Program-made: the position numbers and the translations under genes
The notes under the pieces: generated by a model
What the model saw: only the letters and a program-made list of their open reading frames with translations
Databases searched by the model: none
Told to the model about the DNA's origin: nothing
In this document: piece by piece, positions 46,612-59,900 of the stretch
How the letters are laid out: every line of letters starts with the position of its first letter
Numbering within the stretch: the stretch's first letter is position 1
Assembly: GCA_932521025.1 (NCBI GenBank)
Contig: OW051473.1
Location: 4,402,001 to 4,466,000, forward strand
Source: Oscheius onirici
Taxonomy: Eukaryota > Nematoda > Chromadorea > Rhabditida > Rhabditidae
Length of the DNA stretch: 64,000 bases
Reading direction: 5' to 3'

Positions 46612-49600
46612 ATCAGTCTTCCGGCTGTTGCTCATACATAAATCATGCGGCTAATTCCATGCGTGTCTAGCTCACTTTCTTTTTCTAATGTCAGCTTATA
46701 TAATTATTCATCTTCGTTTAAAACACTACATGTTTTATTCAGCAAAAGGGTTTATTATTATAGTATTTTGATTGTATGATCTCATCCAATCCATGTCTAA
46801 CGGAAATTGAAACCCTCCGACTTTCCGCTTACCTGTCCTTTTTTCGTGTCTTGTTGTTATGCTTCTTTTGAACCACGTTGTCCCCGCTTTATGGGGAAGT
46901 GCCGTCAGCGCGCTGGCCATTTCTTCTACTTTTTGTGTGTTTTCGCCAATCCAACTCATTCGGCCGTCGCCCAGAGTGACCCTCGGAGTGCGAATTCTCA
47001 ATGTCTGTCTTTGTTTTTTATACGACCTGTAGACGGAGACGGTGGCCTTTGCCCGCAACCACATGATAGGCTCGTAGGCAAAGAACATTCTCGACGCCGC
47101 GCGCACAATCTCGGTAGTTGTTTTTATGGGCGAGAAGTTTAGACTTGACCTCCGAGAGCAGAAAAAAGTCCGGTCACATGAGCTGTCCCTTCAAAAAGGT
47201 TTACCAAACGCGCTGTGTGCCTAGCCTTAAGCCTGCCGTCTACCTAGACATTTTCACTGTTTGAGAAAACGCTAGTGACCAAATGTTGATCTCGCATCCA
47301 GCTTCATTTGTGAGAGCGCGCATTTCCGCAACAATCTATCCAGTAAATGATTCTTGAGAGGAAGTCTTGATGTTCCAGCTGACAGCGCTTGCCTCCTCAC
47401 ATTGCACCCTGGGAGAACTCGTCATCCAATGTTCACAGCTGTTCTCCTCTCATCGCTAGATATCTTTTTTCCGATCCTGCCAGGTGTCCCAGATGCGAGT
47501 GAAAGCTACGTCATTTTCCATCTTTTGACAATTAATATTCTTAAGTATTATAATTTGGCTAATCAAACAGCATAGATCCTCACTTTAAAACATTGAGCGT
47601 GATAATAATGGCTTATCTTTGTTCGTATACCCATGGCACAATAATTTTCCCTCATTGGCGTCATAAACTCTCAGGAAATATGATAGTCTTGTTTAGTTAG
47701 CTGTAAACTTATTCTCACGTATCTGTTCATCTCTCACAAAAAACGACTGACATAACAAAGACTAGAAGTGTTAGTAGATCTTAGGGTCCGGGGAGAACAA
47801 TCTTTCTGTTGACTGGTGTCTGTGGGAGAGCCAATTGTTTCTCTTAGTCTTATTGTTAAAACTCACAAACTTTTTCGTGATGGTTAGCCTATATTCATGC
47901 TGTCAACGCTGAATGATTCTATTTTCTCTAATCTGTTTAGAGTAAATTATTGAAAAGGCGTTCTCATTCACATTTGCTACATAATTCAAAGGGAGGCCCG
48001 CTTTTATGCCAAACAATGGCAGAATACGAAAGAAGCAAACACATATTTGAGATCGAAAAGCTCCTCCCGATGTTGTTGCGGATGTTGTGTTGAATGCACT
48101 CTACTGTTTACGGGGAAGGCCATTCCAGCTGGCCTCAATCATGTTTCTTTTTTGGCCAAGCTAGTCTTAACATATCACCTGCCCTCTTGCTAATCATTTT
48201 GGCATTTGAGGTGTTTATTTTGGAGCATAGTCGAAGAATACGGTGACCCAGACTGGGAGTACTGAATACAAGTTGAGCCTGACAATAACAAAAGGGCAAT
48301 TTCTGACAAACGTGTCATTAAGTTCATCCTATTAGAGGACAGTCACGCTTAATCGCCTCACCTCTTTTTTATTGGTAACATTTTACCAGCGTGAAGCAGC
48401 ACTCGTCATCCTATGGGACCACATATCAACTCAGCGGGTTTCATGGTCAAAACAGAAGTTTTGCAGACGAGGCCATTTTTAACGTTCATGGTGATAAGGT
48501 TTTCACGTGGGAAGACAATTGTTGTTGACATTCGACACCCACGAACAGAGCAACTGCCTCAATTTCACTCATTTTCTCCCGAGGCTTGTCTTCCTGAACC
48601 CCCTTTCCGGTCGAACACTTCTCACGTTCTTTTCAAATGTCACAAGACAATTTGTTGTAATTAGTCCGAGTCACACTAGAAGTAATAAAACGTTTGCATA
48701 TCAGATGAGAAGACACACCTTATTAATACACGATTCTTTTTTGAGGAAGATATGTCTGATTCATTTTTATGCGTCTATAGCTTTTTTATATAGCTAGCCA
48801 CACCTATCTCCAACGGTAAGTTTTCATTAAATAGCGACTTATCCCTAGGTTATTTCTTCTTAAAACCAGTTGAACCACGGCAAACTGACAGCGCAGATGT
48901 TACATTTCTAAAAGAGTTAAAGATGAAAGTGATTTGTAAGAGTATTAAGATTAGGCAGAGTGTTAGACAAATGAAGCGTCAGCTATAAGGGTGTGGCCAG
49001 GCAAAGCTTGTTAAGACGAAGATTACTAGACCTGTATCCGCTGACAGTTTCATCATCCATATCTCCCTTGAAATGGCTAGTGTTTTGATTCCACATTTGT
49101 GTCAAATGAAGTCACATGGAAGCACATGAATCATGTACAGTTCCGGTGCTTACTGTCCATCCGATCACGTCAGGAGGATGTCCCGTGGAGGTGGTCAGTC
49201 TCGGCATATATAAATACCGCTGACCGGGCGAGGGCCACAATGACATCATTCTCTCACAGCTGCCAAATAATCTCCTAGTCCGCGCAATACTGTCTCTGCC
49301 CATTCTGTCTCAACATTTTTGGTGACCCCGCCTCAAGCTCGTAAGGTTATTTCACCCCCGCATTCCAGGTAGTTTTTACCTTTTTCGGGCGACCAGCCGT
49401 CTGAACCTGGCCTACAGTTTCCGACGTTGAAATAACAATAGACACAGCGGTCACTACGACCTTTACAATATTGTTACAACACATTGTCCCGTCGCAGTTT
49501 TTTGATTCAGCCATGTACGGCAATATGTCTCCATTTGGAGCGCTACCAAATTGGGGATGCGTTGTAATCACCTTGCGTTCTTCTTTTTGTTAACCACTGC

Positions 49601-50129
49601 TGCCCTGTACGCGAGAGTCCCGCCTATTCCGCGGTCAGCGGTCACTCCTGGACAAACAGATGCCTGTTTATGTGGGCGGTATGACGCTGATTTGTTGTCT
49701 GATAACTTCTTCAATATGGGTCACTTCTCCTTGTTTCAACAAACCATTTTGTTTGTTTGAGCGCTATACATTGAGCTCCAGTCATCATTGTTTGTCACAC
49801 TTTTTCTCTTCCTGTCTACCAGTAGCATTGGATTCTGTGTGTCATTCCTATCTGTCGAAAAAGAATATTCTCTGCTCATGTCTTATTCGACCAAAAAATT
49901 TCGTGTGCTTTTGGTCTCCGGTTCTTCACAATGTTTCCGAAACTTTAACAATGATGCTTTTTAAATGCTATCTCCTGAATTCTTATTCATGTGACCGTGC
50001 TGATCGAATTAAACCGAAATGATTCGATTTAGGCGAAGGCCATTGAAAGTTGGTTACTGCTTCTTTTACAGATGCGAACAAACATTTTTGGCATCACTTG
50101 ACAGTTTACTCTTTTTTAAACTAGATACA
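46612..50129. other. Long stretch with no gene recognised
   Basis: No exon chain seen. A TATA-like site CATATATAAATACC lies at 49204-49217 and a short ATG frame MYGNMSPFGALPNWG at 49513-49557; these could be a promoter and first coding exon for the 50130-50700 gene, but the link is speculative. The minus-strand frame 46735-47106 (123 codons) has no recognisable content. Confidence 0.35.
49204..49217 (+). promoter_or_regulatory. TATA-like core promoter
   Basis: CATATATAAATACC matches a TATA box; it is followed by a GC-richer stretch than its surroundings. The nearest likely plus-strand coding exons begin at about 50130. Confidence 0.35.
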
Positions 50130-50700
50130 TTCACTCTAAAGATGAAATTTTAGAAAACGTAGTTGAGCCCATCAGTATGTCTTCGGCCGAAGTGCTTTGT
50201 AGTTCTATTACTCCGCTTGGAATGAACAATACACTCAACATTCAGCGCAACGAGGTGGGTCAAACGAAACTTTCTATAGTTTCTTGCTGATCTCCGTCAA
50301 ATCACATTAACTTTTTGCTCATTAGCACTCCCTTGGCGGGGCTTTCCGTAGGCTGAAGAAGTGGACCATCATTCACTGTTAATTACTCTTTTTCAGAGCA
50401 ATTCCGGCAGTCTGGCCACGGGGATGTCCAGCTTCATGCAGAACAATAACTCGGGTGAGAATGACGGCGTTCTCTTGGCCGTTTCGACGGTCAAATGAGT
50501 CATGCTTTTGTTAGCAAGACCAACGGCCGCCAAGGTTCACGACAACACAGTAACATTGATTTCTTTCAGGTAATGTGCCTTTGGATCGACCTCTCTTTGT
50601 CAACACTGCCATGACTGCTCAACAACGGATTGACATATACCGACGACTTTCTGGACCACCTCAAGATGACGAGCCAGCTCTTCTTTTTCGCTGGTCCTAA
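50130..50700 (+). CDS. C-terminal exons of an unrecognised gene
   Basis: Three plus-strand exons join in frame: about 50129-50253 after a CTAG acceptor, ~50398-50454, and ~50570-50700. The product reads IHSKDEILENVVEPISMSSA, then SITPLGMNNTLNIQRNE, then SNSGSLATGMSSFMQNNNS, then GNVPLDRPLFVNTAMTAQ, and ends DDEPALLFRWS with TAA at 50698-50700. Low complexity (Asn, Ser, Met) and a conserved-looking end suggest a regulatory protein tail, but the family is not recognised. The start lies upstream: either the exons at 45826-46590 or a closer one near 49513. Confidence 0.45.
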
Positions 50701-51139
50701 AGAGTCTTCAAGTACAAAGTTAGCAGAGCTAGAATGGGTCCATTTCTGACTGGCCCGCAATAGCTGTACATGTCCGAACCTAGCAATTCCCAGTTTAGCA
50801 ACTTTAGATCTCTCCCTTCTTAGGTGCGTAATAATGCTGAAAAGCAATTGTTGTTCAATATGATCTTCAAGTAACAGTGCCCTGATACAGGAAAGAATTC
50901 ATAGCGTCGTGTATATAGCCAAGACTCGATGAGGTTGTTGCGTGTATTCCCCTTTACTGAATCGGTGATATAGAAATCGTGAACTTACAAATAGCCCGAC
51001 TATCCCAGTAATGTTTTGTGCTTGTAGTCAACCCATATCTCAAGCTCTATCTTTTATACTGGTACATCGTAAAACGGTTTATTTTTTCGTAATAAATAAG
51101 TCTACAGTTTTTCCATATTTCTGTTTGTTTGTTTGTTTA
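50701..51139. other. No gene recognised
   Basis: 3' flank of the preceding exons, with AATAAA-like signals near 51090. Nothing coding seen. Confidence 0.35.
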
Positions 51140-51305
51140 TTCGGCTATCGATATATTTCGCATGACCGGATTAAATCCGAAGAGTCGAGGAGTCTTGGAG
51201 TGATGATGAGAGCGGTGGTGGTATCCAGGTTTCTCAAGCTACAGGATCCGCAGGACAGGCTAGGCTGGCGAGAGATGCCAGGGTAGACTACCTTCGTGTA
51301 CGAGC
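51119..51305 (-). repeat. Retroposon-like dispersed repeat, copy 2
   Basis: Second copy of the ~130 bp repeat at 39988-40140. On the minus strand it ends with GAATAAACAAACAAACAAACAG, a (CAAA)n tail at the left (51119-51140), as in SINE or LINE 3' ends. The minus-strand frame upstream of the tail reads KVVYPGISRQPSLSCGSCSL. The copies differ by substitutions and small indels. Confidence 0.65.
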
Positions 51306-53965
51306 TGTATCTTTCTGTTTGCCGGAGAGTAAACCTAGTAGGCTTTACGTGTACAGCTAGCATTGGAGAAGGACTGTTACACTCCAACCGAATCTTAGGA
51401 AGCAGGCGTCTGCTGTATTAAACAAAACATTCAATAATTGATGTCTATAAAGTTTAAAGATAGTTATGAGCATGCGCGACTTGTCTCCACAATTATGTGT
51501 TTGAGATAAGGAAACTTTCATTGACTACTAACTATAGGCACGGGTGGTGCGACAAGAAGTTCGATGAGGGACGGAACGTTGGGCTCATTCCAAAAAGAGG
51601 CTTTCTCTTTCTACCCCCTGAACTGAGAAAGATTCCATAGTTGTGCTTTTCACGGCACGTCGTATTTTCGTATCCGTCTCTTCTCTCACTTCTAAACAAA
51701 TCGGGTTTAATAAAAAATAACCGGAAAACGAACTCGCAAGTCGAAACTGTAACTGCAACTGGAACTGTGAATTCAGTCTATGCATTTTTATCGGTATATC
51801 AAATCAGGAAAAAGGTGTCCAGTGGACCCTATAAGATCACGCATGTCATGTTACTAGCTGAACTATAAAATATAATACATTGATGATTACGTTCATATTT
51901 ATCGTTCATTAGTAGTGAGCAGTGAGCACAGAATTACCACAAAGGACATTTTCGACCAAATACCTAGAAGTTGTTGTTGTCAACCGCTATGTATTTCCTT
52001 GTTAGCTCATACTGGCAATTCCATATTATAAACAGTTGTGAATATCCTGTCCTAAAGATTTTCTAGTGTCTCCTTCTTTCTCCTTCTTTGCTGCGGATCA
52101 CCTGTGCGGATCATGCGAAACATCTTGGATCGGATTGGCGTCATCAGCATCTTTCCCAAAGATGGATCAAACCAGGAATTTACTTTCTATCATACATCTT
52201 CCGTCTTTTCTGCATGCACGAACTTTCTAAACTTTTATGATGTCAACCAGTCGAAGTATTTTTCTCGCTGATTTTATTCAGACAAGAGAAGAGGTTCAAG
52301 ACATTGGAACCACATGCTCCGTGGCCCAGCAATGATGAGGGCCACCGCCTTTCTAACAGCCAATAGACTGCCCGATAGCTGAGTGAAGAGCTTTAGAGCG
52401 CGATGCGGTCGCGAAGCGGCAAAGCTAGTCTTTACAACATTGAGCAAAGTCAGACCGAACACCAAAAATAACCGGTCCAGACCTTTTCCATTTCAATTCT
52501 TAGTTACTCTAGAATACGTTACCAATAATAATGCTCAGCAAAATATTGTTTCCTTTTTAAAGAACAGCACTTTAGAATCATTGGTTTTGTATCCGCGCTC
52601 TATTCTATGCTAGCGGCTGCGATGCGATCTTCGCTGCTGGAATGGCTGTGACAGCCAGTGTTGGCCGTCTACAACCACTATGCTTTTATCATTTTCTTGA
52701 ACCAAAAGTGCACCGAAAGCAGATAGAGGTAGCTAGGTTGATAGGCCAATTAAGAAAGCAGCTCGCAATACAGCGTGGGCCTTTCTTTATAGTAAATGGA
52801 TAGAAGATACTACTTTATCTCCATCGATATCTGCTTTTCTGTTAAAATGACTTTCAAATCGTGTAAACTTGCATCGCAGCCGCTAGAATAGAATGTATAT
52901 GCTTGTACTCACGGTTTCCCAAGTTTTCATATTTTTATTGACTTTTTCGCAACTACAAGTATTCAAACCATGAGTCGTGAATCGGTGTTAAGACTAGTTT
53001 AGTTTTTGCTCCCTCTTTTTCCGAACACATCATGTTGTTATAAAGCAGCACCGTTCGCTCTTATTGATTGCATATCAAATTACCGTAACAGATACGCCTG
53101 TAAAACCGCAAAACTTTTACCATACGGCCATGAGGGCAATATCAACAACATGCTTTGAATGCATGGACGGGGAACAAAACCCATTCCGGGTTCGTCCGCT
53201 GACATTTGAATATAGACGTCGGGCTCCATGCGCCTTGTTTTTCAATGACTAAATTTCGGCAGTTTGTTCAACTATACGGGCAGATCCGCAAATAAACATT
53301 GGAAGAATGGAAATACGTTTAGGCCTTCAACATTTCAGCAACTAAATTAAGCTTTACGCCGAATTTTGTGCGCATTGGCTGTCCCTTCTCTGACATTTAG
53401 AACAAGTGACGTCAGATTAATAAAAATGCTAGAGCTCCGGATTAATTGATCTCACCAGATCTCCTACCCTTCTGTGAATGGCTTCCAAGACCCGAACATA
53501 CTAATTTCGTCTCATTAGAGAACTCGCTTGTTTGGAGTACATGAAAATGACGTTTTTTGGACATGACAGAAGGTTAAGCCAATTAGTCTAAAATGATCAA
53601 TAGTAGCTGTCTCTACGACTCTGTTCAGAAAAATGAGCTTCTTCATTTCAGACCCCTTTTTAGTAAATGGACTTTCCGAAAAGCCCCCTACAACAACATC
53701 TCAGACGAAAATGTGGCTACTGAGGATGATTACGAGCCGAACGCTATTCTCTTTTGCCCCCGCACATTGTCGCGCCGACTGTCGACGTCTCTTCATTTCC
53801 TGTCGCGTGGCAGAGACGTTATTGCAAACCATTTCATAACTTACACACTCGTAAGACCACGTTGCGCACACGACTTTTAAATAACTAGTGATTCTTTTAA
53901 TTAGCCTTCTCAGTCTCTTCGTCTCCCCTTAAGACCCCATTTATGAAACAATCAATTGCAGCACT
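51306..53965. other. No gene recognised; one inverted-repeat element
   Basis: Both strands lack an exon chain. Contains the inverted repeat at 52600-52894 described separately. The right end, with CAATTGCAG just before the MATH-gene ATG, probably includes a 5' leader exon. Confidence 0.4.
52598..52896. repeat. Inverted-repeat (MITE-like) element
   Basis: TAGCGGCTGCGATGC at 52611-52625 occurs in reverse complement at 52871-52885, and the flanking TATTCTA / TAGAATA also match in opposite orientation. The arms are about 25 bp and lie about 245 bp apart, as the ends of a short non-autonomous element would. No transposase frame is seen inside. Confidence 0.5.
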
Positions 53966-56900
53966 ATGTCGTGCGGCTCAGACCAGAACGAAGCCGGCGG
54001 CTCGATTTCTCGACAGGAGGAGCCTCAAGGTAAGTATCGCCACTGTACTAACGGAAATGAATGATGACGAGACATCCCGGTATTGGTGAAGCGCGTAAAC
54101 CTAATAAGAACAGTACACACGTTCCTTGGATGTCTTTATTTGCGAAGATTCAAGCCAAACCGTACAATGATAGTCTTCTATTCGATTAAATGAAGTGTTC
54201 CACTGCGCGAAATCGAAATAGAAGAAGTAGTCGTCTCTCGTTTATATCTTGTGAAAACGACAGATACACAATGCGAGCGGAAATTATCTGTCAGCAGGTT
54301 ATAAACAATCTCTACCGGATTAATGCAAAATCGATTCTGCGAAAATATGAGGCTCTGTGGATTCTATATCAATCCGAATAGCGCAACCAAGAGAGGCCTT
54401 TGGGAAATCGCGCCCACTCTCTGTGACCGCACACTCGATGTCAATCGATTGCAGCACGTACACAGTTCTTGTCTTACGCTGTTCTTACTATCCGTTCTAT
54501 TCATTCTTTTTCGCACGAAGACACATAATAGTAGGAATTAAAGAAACATAAAACTTCTATGCAAGCGCCGAACTACAAAAACTAATGAAAACCAGCCGAT
54601 TTTTTTTAGAAGTTTTGAAAGATGTTTTTCTACCCGATTGAGTCAAAAAATCCATTTTGGCGATTGCGCAGAGATTTCTTGACGATTTCCGCGCACATTG
54701 ATTGAAATGGGTCGACCGACAAATGCCTGCCCACACGTATAATCACATTGAAATCACAGCCCCTGCGCTTTTGGAGTGAGTTCTGTGACCTCGAACGACT
54801 TTTTGGAACGCTCATTTTGCTCGACTCTAGAAAACGAGGGTCCATGTAACGCCACATCTAGCAAACTGAAGCAATTTGAAGCGAAACTTCGAACAATGAT
54901 TAGGGCTATCTAACAAAATCGAAACATTGGGATACGTTCTTTTTATCGGCAGCTCAATCGGGTGCTGTCTTTCTGTCGCGTTGTTTTCACAGTAACGCTC
55001 TGAGGCGTATGTCACAGATTTTCTGGAACTTTACGAAGATCCAAAAGACCACATACATTTTTCTGGTAAAAGACCGGTTGGCTGTAGTCTCATCTGGTTC
55101 CTTGCGAGGTAACAAACAGCTGTTGCAAACCTCGTGCTTTTTCAGCGATAAATACAGATAAAAGACCACCCAGCAGCACTTAGCAAACTTTTGCAAAGCT
55201 CACATGGAACTAAGAGTTTTGAGGTCTGGAGAAAGCTATTTCTAGACATACATACTCTTCTGCAATGCTGCAACAGATCCCAACAAAATTTTTACAGAAA
55301 ACGTTCCCTCACTGTCGCTCGCCCTACTCAATTTCACACAAATCACTTTTATATCTTAGTTTTATGAGAACACACTGCCTTCTATTTCGCGGAAGCTCCA
55401 TTACGTGGGAGAGCGACCACAATTAGCTACCGTATGAAAACCGACAAATCATCTGACATTCCCTTAAAACAAAAACGGCGGAGATTGTACCTTTGTTACT
55501 GGGAAAAACAAAAGGCTACAATCGTGCGAAATTCCACCGTAGTTAAAGAGCACCTCGAGATATACGGTCTATGGGTGGTCGCACAGAGACATTTGGTCTG
55601 GGAATTCGCAACTATACAACTCCTCTCTCCAATCATCACAGATTATTTTTTAAGGAATGGAATCCGAATCCAGCTCTGGATCCGACGATAGCAGTAGTAA
55701 CGACGGCAGTACAACATCAGGCTGCTCGCCAACAACTCCAGATACCCCGTTGTCGCCACCTCCTGAGCTTCGAAGAGCGCATATTCGCTCGTGTCTTCCG
55801 CAGCGGTACGTTTTTTCTAACAATCACTTAATATTAGGCTCACAGGCCTGAATTAGTTTATTTCTGCGTGAGGCTTTTAGAATGACTAGTTGTTTATAGA
55901 TTTCGTCGATCACTAGCCCATGTCGCTTGTCAAACGGACTACACGGAAGAGTGGCAGCCAATGAAAGGTAGATCTTGCTATCATTCTCTCAAATTACTAT
56001 ATTCAGACAAAAACAGTGAAGATATGGCTAGCACATCTGAAGGAACGCTGCGATTGATGATCCAGAACTTCAAAAGCATGCAGGACACTGTTCGAGGACC
56101 GAGTAAAGAAATTCAGGGCGTTTCGTGGTATGTTATTCTTTCACAGTAATTCACACTTATTAGGCGAATTATGGTCATGCCACGGCAGCACGTTGTGCAG
56201 AAGAAAGGAACGCAGAAATGTCTCGGATTCTTCCTGCAGTGTTGTCCGGAAGCCTACTCGGAGTGAGTGTCTTGATTGTTTATTTCAGTAATGGATCGGT
56301 TTAGAACGTGGTCGTGCCAAGCACAAGCCGAGCTGAGACTAATCTCGCAGAAGACCGGCATTCCTCATTTTACTCGAAAAACCAATCACAATTATACGGC
56401 AAAGGAGAACGACTGGGGATACTCTTGCTTTATGACGTGGTCCGACATCTTGGAAGAGAACCAGGGCTACATCAAAGACGATAAAGTCGTTCTAGAAGTT
56501 ACGGTCAAAGCCGAACCTCCGAAAAACATCATGTATGTTTGCTGCTCTGTTCAAAACCATTTATTTGTTTCAGGACTCACGTGGAGTTCCAGAAAAAGAT
56601 TGCCAAATGGAAAGATCTCGCCCAGTTGCACTTTGAAAGGAACTGCATCGATCTGGCCATCGAGGCGAATTTTCAGGCGCTCAAGTTCTGTAAAGACAGG
56701 TACTCTGAGCTTTTTATATTTTTAAAATAATTTACCTCAGGGACCTGGAAATCAAGGGACAACTCGAGGAACAGAGAAACTTCTTCATTGAGCAGAAACT
56801 CAAGGAGAGTATCCAGAGGATCGAAAAAGGAAAGGATCATCCAATCAAGCAGGAAGAAGAAGGAACAAGTCAGATTGCTTTGAAACAGGCTCTCGCTCAA

Positions 56901-59900
56901 TCTACCAAAAATGCTCTGAAAAAGGGTTGCAAGACAGCGAAGGTATTTTCTAGACTTTTTCGAGACAGCTCTTGGAAATCAATTGCTGGCGCATGGCTAT
57001 AAAACGATGGGAAACAGCAGTTTGCACATCGATAAGATGACGCAGCCAAGCCCATTAGACATACATGCAATGCAAGACAGTCAGTTTCGGTTGATTACTG
57101 TAACGGACACCTGCCATATGCAGCTGTCAGCTGCCTTGTTTTGTTGCGCTTCTCCGCTTTTTTCGCATCGTTTTGCTACGCAAGAAGATCTTCAGATGGC
57201 CACGAAGGTCAATATACGGAGGGAGAGCGAATCTCCAATCAATCGTATCGCTATTTTCAGAAACCGAAGAATCGAGCTCGTGATCCGTCGCCGTCTCCAC
57301 CGGCTTCTCCGCCGCCATCCGAGGTTCGCATTGAAGATAAGCCAAAGACCGAAACTGCTGCTACTTGTAAGAACATCCCTCTCACCTGTACTTTTATCAC
57401 AAAGATGATTACGGACGGAGGATTTGCAGTCGTAAGACTTTTCATGCCTCATGTTTAACCGCTTTGTTTAAGAATCTGGAAGACATGATTCTCTACATGA
57501 ACTGCAGCAAGTACGGATTGCCACCAGAGTTCGATCTACATGGTTTGAAGGACAACTTGTCTTGGATTCGACGCAGTAGGACTGAGGACGATGTCTACAA
57601 CTCCATCGTTCAAAAAGTCCAACAGAACTTCGAGAGACTGAACTTGACTCTGGAGGATGCAGCTAAATTCGAGGAATACAGCGAATCGATCTACGACAAA
57701 GAAGATCAGACAGCTTTCTTCCAGCAGATGCTGGAGAATGACATTAGGGAGACGTTGGAGAGAGGTCAGATCAAAGATGAGAAGATCTCTGTAGCAGTAC
57801 AATCCGCAAAGATCTTTACCGAAGAGGTTATGGCAAAAGTTGCTTCGGCTCCTGATGAGGTAAAGATATTTCGAGTTGTTTTAATATACCCAAATTTCAG
57901 GCTGACATTGTCAACGAGGAGATTGATAAACTTGAAGCCAATTTGGAGTTCATCGACAATGAAGAGAGCCGCATCTGGAGGTTCCAGCAAATCGAACGTT
58001 ACTTTGCATACTGCTTGCTGCAAAATTCTGTCATGTACCAGAACAAACTACCTTGGATCGGATCATTCGATGCTTCTCGTAGCACCATGGCCGAATTGAA
58101 GCCATTCCTGAATGCTCCATGGCAGGTTAGTATTGTGGTCTGATTGATTACTACTGCGCGGCTACTTGTATCTCGAAACCATAGCAACACCCTTTAGAAA
58201 TCCATTTGTATCTTAACGTAGGGTTGACTCTCGATATAATGATCACTTTTAGCAGGACGACAGTGAAGAATCTAACATCTCGTCAGACTCTGAGCGACAG
58301 ACTGACGGATGCATCAAAGCGAAGCGTACGAAGAGGGAGAAGGCTGACTTCTACATGCCATCCCAAGCATTTTTCACCAGAAACGCTCTTGTGGAAATGG
58401 CGGTTCAGACTGATGCTGTTCCAAAGAACAACGAGGACACTCATGATGCCTTGAAGGCTGTCAATAACACAACTCCTCCTGGTCGTGTGATCAAAAAGGT
58501 ATTATATTGAACTAAATCATCATAGGAAGTTTAGCCACAGAAGAAAAACAAGAAGATTGAGCTAAACAACATCCTTCCACAGGATAAGGCGGAAGGACGA
58601 ACATTGACAGCCTCCGCTCGTGCTGCTGCTGCCACCCTTGCTCAGGCTCATCCGGCCGTCAACCTGATTCCGACGCAGATCCCATCTGTGCCCTTGCAAG
58701 CAAGCATCTACGATGATCCGCTGAACAACGGTCACTTCAAGGTAAGTTTATTGTTAGGCATGGGCTACTTCCCCTATGTTTTCACACTCACCTGCCTGCG
58801 TTTATCTTACTCTGAGTGCGGTTAAAACTATTAGCATACGACTGATTTACTTTAGTTTGCGCTTTAGGTCGTAGCAGCTGGTCCTCTTAAAGAGAGCGAC
58901 GATATATTCGGGTTTTTTAATCCCCGAGTTGTACCCATGGAATACGCAATGCAATTCTTCCCCACTTGCAATTCCAGTCAGCGGGACCCTGTATGTTATA
59001 AATATCTTCTCGAAAGAAGCACCTTTTCAGCTCAAGAACGACAGTCAGACCGAGCAGACAAGAGTCATGGAGGAATGGGTTCGCTCCTGGTTGCAAGAGT
59101 CTCAGAGAATCCGACCAGCCAATGGTTCTGCTCCAATCACCGGTGCCCATGACTTCATTGCTTCTTATTCTGATCAGGTATTTTGAAATTTCGCGAATAG
59201 CTAAAAACCTTTTCAGAACCAAGTTGTTTCTGCTTTATCGGCAGTGGCTCTGAATTTGATGAATGTTCGCCGACTGACGAATCGTACTGCCGAGCTAATG
59301 GGCGTCTTCCATGAGCGTTCTTCTAGCCTCAAGTTGAACAAGCTGCATGCTCAGCTGTTCAACATTGCTGGAGTTTCCTTCGAAATTCGTAAGAAAACCT
59401 GATTGTTTTGTTTCACGATAAAATCTAGCAAGTGAGCCTACTCTCAAGCCGTTTACTGACAGCAGCCAGAGTGACGGCGACTACATTCTTGCCGAGCAGA
59501 TTGGATATGTCGAAGAGGTCAAATCAAAGCTAGAGCAACAGCTGAGCAATGAGAAGGAAGTTTCGAAGAAAATTGCTGAGGCTTTGAAAAACCTTGACGA
59601 AAGACACCGAGCTGGTGACAAAACGATTCTCGACTACAAAAAGAAATGTGAAGAGTTGGATAAGAATGCTAAGAAAAACGAGAAAGCCAGCAAACAGGAA
59701 ATCCAGACTCTGAAGAACCAGCTGAACAACGAAAAAGACCGCAACACCAGTCTAAGCAAGGAATTGAAAGAGAAGAACAAAGAAGTTAAGCGCATCGACA
59801 CTCGTTGTACTACTGTTACGTAAGTTGCTATCAGAGGCAAACAAAACAAAACAACTTTAGAGCCGAACGAGACGAATTCACTGAAAAGTACAAGAGCCTC

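Noticed and set aside
46735-47106. 123-codon minus-strand open frame
   Set aside because: No recognisable motif and no exon neighbours; kept only as part of the unassigned stretch.
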